Under the pieces are notes generated by a model. It made no database searches and was not told the origin of the DNA. It saw only the letters and a list, made by a program, of their open reading frames with translations. Below, piece after piece: positions 58,921-64,000 of a stretch of 64,000 nucleotides of DNA. The stretch spans positions 248,001 through 312,000 of the forward strand of contig JAUIRK010000461.1 of NCBI GenBank assembly GCA_030549495.1, written 5' to 3'. Position numbers and translations under genes: made by a program. The stretch comes from Nectonema munidae. Its lineage: Eukaryota; Nematomorpha; Nectonematoida; Nectonematidae. The number at the start of each line of letters is the position of its first letter. The stretch's first letter is position 1.

Positions 58921-61900
58921 CACTCATTTTCTCTAATTTTTATTAAATTATAATTCTAAATTAATATTCTATACTGGTACTTTCTCTATCCTTACAATAA
59001 AAATGGCCAATTTTTGAAAACTTCCATTTTCTATCTAAAAGCTTTTTTAAAAATAAATATGATCTTCTGCTCCATCTAAATATACGCAATGCCACTGTTC
59101 TAAGAGAAGTTGAACTTCCTTTCCTCTTCAGGTTGCTCATATAGAATGACAAGTCTAATAATAATCTTAACAATACTACTATTTCTAGGAGCCGAAAGAG
59201 TACATATTGCACTGGCTTCATGTGACTAGAACAAGAGCAAAATACTATTCTTTTTTTTTCATTTGATCTGAATTTTTCGGATAGAACGAAGCATATTATG
59301 AACTCTCCTTCCTTTAAAAAATTTCTCATTTATACACAAAACGAAAAAATGGTGAAAAACTTTATTTTTCGAATAAATAAACTATAAGTATAAAAGATAT
59401 AAATTATAGTTAAAATACAGAAAATGGTAAAAATTATTTGTTGATGCATTTACAGAGAAGTGGAGAACTATATAAGCCTCTGAAATTTCATATAGATAAA
59501 AAAAAAGGAGTTCTTGTCGTGAAATTTAAGATTTGTTCCAGTGGCTTGACTGAGATTCGCTCTGAGATAAAGAGTACTTATGATTGCAGTATAGTTTGTA
59601 GAAGTCAAAACTCGCTTTTATAGATTATCTCAACGAGATGTGCTAGTTCATCGTAGATAGTAGTTTATTCATGTGCAAAATTTGATTTATCAAACCTAGA
59701 AGCCTACTGAGTATTAGAACACGCTGTGCGCTACGAAAAAAGATGTTTATTTTAAGTTAGTTATGAAATATCCTATATATGTTGTGGGTAGAAGAAGATT
59801 TCTTCATAATATAGAAGAGATAGAAGGAACGAAACGCGCAAGAAATAACGAGGTAATCTTCTAAATGTGTTTGATAAGGGATTTTCGCGACACCACACTT
59901 CTTCTGATGAAATGTGGAACAGACTGCGTTATTGTCTTCTTCATTATAAGTAATAGGTAGTGTTCGCGCCGATAGCTTACTATCTCAAGTAGTAGCTATC
60001 TTTCGTATTCACGGGCATCATTTTTCTCACAACTCTTTTATTAATAATCATCTTGTTCGGATCTGATAAGGACGAATTGCGTGTTTGTGGAGAGTTAGGT
60101 AGGTAGTTAGTTGTGAAAAATTATGGAGGGAATCTTGTGATGGTATTAGTAGGCAACATCCATCTCGCATGTACATCATCACCCTATACGGCAATATGAG
60201 GAGCACTTGATTTATATGCATCTTTCCTACACGCTGTAAGCTACCATTTTACTCCCTCTTCGAAAACAAAATATTTACCCAGCCTGCCTCGTGTGAAACA
60301 TTTTATTTTGTGATATAAGTGAATGCTATTCCCATTCACTTTGCGCTAATCCCCTCTCTTCCTTTGTTAGGAGCTATCTTATAAATTCCCTTTTTTATTT
60401 ACTTTTTTATTTAAACTTTCTCTTTCACGGTAAGTTTACTTCAACTTGTAAATACGCCTATCCATAAAGTGGCAGAATTTTTTAGAATTCTTCAACCAAA
60501 ATAAAATCAGAGTACACGCAATATATATTTATAGGGGAGCTCGATGATGACAAGTATTAAGGAAAAGTTAAGACTTCCATCTTTAAACAAAAGGATTAAT
60601 CTCTAATGGTACTCGCATGCTTTAAACGAAGTCTTGTATAAGGCTTGGACTCGAGTCAAAAAACAGGAGTTTTATTCGAATATATAAAATTTCAAAAAGT
60701 CAAACCCCAAAAAAAATAGCTCAAGTTTACACATTTTCACAAAATATATAATGTTATGATTGAAAGAATATATTTAAAGTACAGGATTTATTACTTTCAA
60801 GACTAACTAGCTTTGAAGTGGTGCGATGACAAATTACCTTTTCCCAGTTGTATTACAAACAAGTTTCGATAGACGTTGGCATATATGTTTAAAATAAAAT
60901 AATCCATAAATCATTTTTTGACTTAAATGAAGAAATTTGACTCAAACTCTAAATATGCTGCGGATAAACTTGATTTTTAAAATCAAATTAAATATCTTCA
61001 ATCCTTGGGTCCCTTATTCGGTTGCTCGCTAAAAACTTTTCGCAGTGTTAGTTTTCTTTATGATTATTTCAAGAGACCAAATCAAAAATTGAAATAAACA
61101 CATGAATTCAATTTATCCTTTAGATAGCATAACTGTACAAAATTTATTATTGGTTACATAACTTATTTTTTACATGATGATTGGGAGAAGGCATACCAAA
61201 CAAGTCAAAATTTAAATATGTAAAAAAAAAAGAAAAACTGCAATTTTACCCGAGTCTTATTAAGTTGTCTGAGTAAAACTCTAGTTTAATTCTTCCGAGT
61301 TTTTACGAGCCCTATTGTACATGCGTTAGAAATGGTAGAGGATATTTAGTTTACAAGTATAAGCACACATCAAATTAGATAGGATTAAGCAGAACTTAAT
61401 TATCTTATTTTTACAATTTTTAATTAGGTTTATGTCCCTAACCGTACAAAAAATGGGTATTAATTGATAAAATATATATTCGCTAGCACCACCATACGCA
61501 GACTTAAGAAGTACATATGTTTAAATGTTTAGTTCAAAAATTTACTAAATTGTCGTTTTCAAAAATAAAATAAACTATTAAAAATCTTATTTTAGTTTGA
61601 AAGAATATAACTGTTTTGATGCTAGATAATTTACATGAAGTTTGATTTTTTTGAGCCAAGAATTTTACCTTGCAATAAAATTACCCTGTATGAAAAAGAA
61701 GTAGAAAGGAAGAATTAATTGACAAAGAAATGCAGTAACATTTAAAATATATAAAGTATATCAATAGCAAATTAAAATAATCCCCTCTCAAAGATTCGTT
61801 TACAAGTTCACACTTTTTGGTGACGTATTTAAAAAGGCTTTATTCTTGTTTCCTTTCATATATTACTTTATCGTTGAAACATTTGGAATTTCTTGATTTG

Positions 61901-62682
61901 TTCAAAACAAATTATTACAACTTTTAAACATATAACAAATGTTAAAAGAAGAATTTAGCCAATTAGAAGTAGGATCAACTACAAGAAAAGAAACATCAAA
62001 TTTCAGAATTTCAAAAACTTGTATTCTTTTAAAGTAATAAAATCTGAAATGTCCTTCAATGGCATAAATCCTTTGCTTTCAAATCCTATGTTGATACCTT
62101 GTAAAGACATTGAACATATTTAGTTTAGGTGGAATATAATGAGAAGATGCTAGGTTCAAAGAATATTCCTTTCTTATGGACTTAACAATTTTTAGAAAAG
62201 GCGTTTAATTGACCGAAATTGAGCGTTTTCCGTGTGTAGTTATGAAAATCAAAACATCAAAAATGGCATGTTACATAAGATATTAAATTAATATTCATAA
62301 AAGAAAGTTCGATTAGATCAGTGTATTTTGAATTTTAATATGCATAATTGACAATATTTAAAATAACAATGCCCCTTAAGCTACAACACCGTCTGAACCG
62401 CATCATCATTACGATGTTGGAGGTTACGTTTCTCTAAATGTTTGCAAATTCAAATATTGTTAAAAGCCAAAAACCAATAGAAAATATCTTCTAAAATTTT
62501 GCAGTGTTCCAATTTAACTAATTCTTGTTTTACATATACTTCTTCAATGAGCTTTTTTCTCAAATAAGTAAGTACTTTTGGCAGTTTATTTCAATATTTG
62601 CTTTCATTTTGTTTAATAGAAGGACATACAATCTTTGGTTAAAAAAATCTATAGTAAGTTATGAAATTCATTTACAAACTAA
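58921..62682. other. spacer, no gene recognised
   Basis: ORFs at 58961-59329 (minus, 122 codons) and 59438-59623 (+) have no recognisable motif. The stretch 59640-60480 is less AT-rich than average and may be unique host DNA or regulatory sequence, but carries no motif I can name. The remainder is AT-rich. Confidence 0.4.
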
Positions 62683-62690
62683 CAAATAAG

Positions 62691-63245
62691 TTGAGATGTA
62701 TCGGATGTGAAATTTTTTGAATTCGCGTAAGGGGATTTCATATTTGGCATCCTAGCAGATGCGGGTGCTGATATGCGAGAATTAATTTTTATATAGGGGA
62801 TGCGGGAATTATAATTGCTGCTAATTGAAGCAAAAAAATCAAGTCTTATACTTTTTTTTAGTATCGCATCTAAGGGAAGAGTAAACTGCCATATCTGGAC
62901 AGATGGTAAGGATAGTCACAATTAGGAATCGAACCCAGAATATCTGGATTGATACCCCATGCCCTTACCACTAGGCCATCTGCCGATTATAATCTTATAC
63001 TTCTTAAAAATTTTAACAGAAGATGTCAATTTATATGTGTTATCATAAAGACGTACTTATCATAAAAAATCTGGATAAAATAAAAAGTGAAAAATTCCAA
63101 AAAAAACTTTGAGGTATATATAAAAAACAAAAAAATGTTTGAAAATTGTGACTACGGATATTATTGCGGATGTTGAAACAAATGATCCGCGGATGAGGAT
63201 GTAAAAATTTTGCGAATGTGGAAGCGGATATCCGATACATCCCTA
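62691..63245. mobile_element. hAT-type MITE carrying a SINE
   Basis: The left end TTGAGATGTATCGGAT pairs with the right end ATCCGATACATCCCTA (TAGGGATGTATCGGAT on the other strand). Flanks CAAATAAG (62683-62690) and CAAATAAC (63246-63253) form an 8-bp target duplication with one mismatch. The interior is rich in GCGGAT-type motifs near both ends. A SINE is inserted at 62854-62992. Confidence 0.8.
62854..62992 (-). repeat. tRNA-derived SINE (family B) with target duplication
   Basis: On the minus strand: CAGATGGCCTAGTGGTAAGG (A-box), GGGTTCGATTCC (B box), TGTCCAGATATGGCAGTTTA, CTCTTCCCTT and a short A tail. The exact 10-bp duplication TCTTATACTT flanks it (62844-62853 and 62993-63002), the mark of LINE-driven insertion. 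The acceptor stem of a tRNA does not pair, so it is not a tRNA gene. Confidence 0.88.
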
Positions 63246-63253
63246 CAAATAAC

Positions 63254-64000
63254 CAAAAAACTAATTAACATGTGTGTACAAACGAAGTGTTGTCAAACCT
63301 CATTGTGCGTTTTCTATTTTTTTTCTAAATTTGATGTAATATAAAATTTTTGACTGAATGCCATGTAAAAAAGAAAAGTATTTAAGTTATTGTGGTGCTG
63401 ATTTTTGTACATATAAATGCGAATAAACTTGGATTTGGCGACATTTCGCGGCATGAGACTTCGCCCCTTGAAAATGTAACTTCCATTTTTGTAAATAATA
63501 ATTATTATAAACCTACAAGTTAGTACTTTTCACTCGTTAAGAATCTAACTAACTAAAAATAAAAATTCAATTTAATAAAAAACATCCAAAAAATTTGTAA
63601 ATTTATTTTTGAAATAAATTTTTTATAAAATTTCAAATGTATAAAAATTATTTTCTAAAAAGTTGTAGTTTATTCAAAAAAAAATAAAAATTAGTTATTT
63701 ATAAAATTCTGTGCTATTTACTAGTTGTATTTCAAACACAAACTTTAAATTCAAGCATCAAGGTTTTGCGTGGCGAACGATAAACATGAATAAATGAAAT
63801 ATTAAACCTTTTTATCAAGCAGGAACATTTACATAAATGTGTACACAAATCAATAAATATTTGCTTGTTTATTTTTCATTTGTTTAAAAAACAAAATTTT
63901 TGAAATATCTTTTGAAATAAAAATTTAATTTTATAACAACAATAAATTGCCAAAATGTATATACCTTTTAAAACAATTTGTGATGAAACTTGTAATGCTA
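63254..64000. other. AT-rich end of window, nothing recognised
   Basis: No coding or repeat boundary found. Confidence 0.4.

Noticed and set aside
58961-59329. 122-codon ORF on the minus strand
   Set aside because: No motif, no flanking gene signals; in this composition an ORF of this size can arise by chance.
62905-62990. Possible tRNA gene on the minus strand
   Set aside because: A and B boxes are present but the acceptor stem does not pair, and the segment has a SINE body, an A tail and target duplications.

Overview
This is AT-rich animal nuclear DNA, most likely from an arthropod; a parasitic copepod is a guess. The reasons are one protein-coding gene split into short GT-AG exons, a dense layer of decayed hAT, piggyBac, pogo/Tigger and LINE copies, two tRNA-derived SINE families, and very long simple repeats. 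No bacterial gene organisation is present.

The main host gene is an inositol-1,4,5-trisphosphate 3-kinase (IP3K) on the + strand across the first 28.6 kb. Eight exons (1849-1930, 5845-6000, 9822-9894, 17727-17862, 21348-21404, 26525-26575, 28232-28357, 28411-28584) have canonical splice sites. Their phases fit at every junction and they give 285 residues with no stop. Together they cover the inositol-polyphosphate-kinase catalytic domain from the GHxG-type loop through PxxxDxKxG to the GSSIL and IDxxK motifs. A candidate first exon lies at 1530-1730. Introns run from 53 bp to 7.8 kb and the large ones are full of transposons.

The introns hold two MITEs (4.5 and 5.3 kb), a ZBED-like hAT fossil with TTAA-MITE and SINE insertions (8.1-9.6 kb), a piggyBac fossil (10.2-11.9 kb), a nested piggyBac/MITE/Tigger stack (13.3-17.1 kb), a second piggyBac whose middle is replaced by retroelement sequence (18.0-21.1 kb), a Tigger with three readable catalytic aspartates (23.4-26.0 kb), and SINE and fold-back repeats (26.3-28.1 kb).

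Downstream, from 28.7 to 64 kb, I find no certain host gene. The layout is a hAT fossil split by a hepadnavirus-like or DIRS-like RT-RNase H retroelement fossil (28.7-32.3 kb), a hAT with a coiled-coil tail (34.4-36.2 kb), a LINE fossil (39.2-40.3 kb), a decayed copy of a repetitive arthropod protein family of unknown function (40.6-42.2 kb), a piggyBac fragment (46.0-46.7 kb), a LINE with endonuclease and RT remains (53.5-55.5 kb), an orphan ORF (56.8-57.1 kb), a nearly pure 1.2-kb ATC array (57.6-58.8 kb), and a hAT-type MITE carrying a SINE with clear target duplications (62.7-63.2 kb). The rest is AT-rich sequence in which I recognise nothing.
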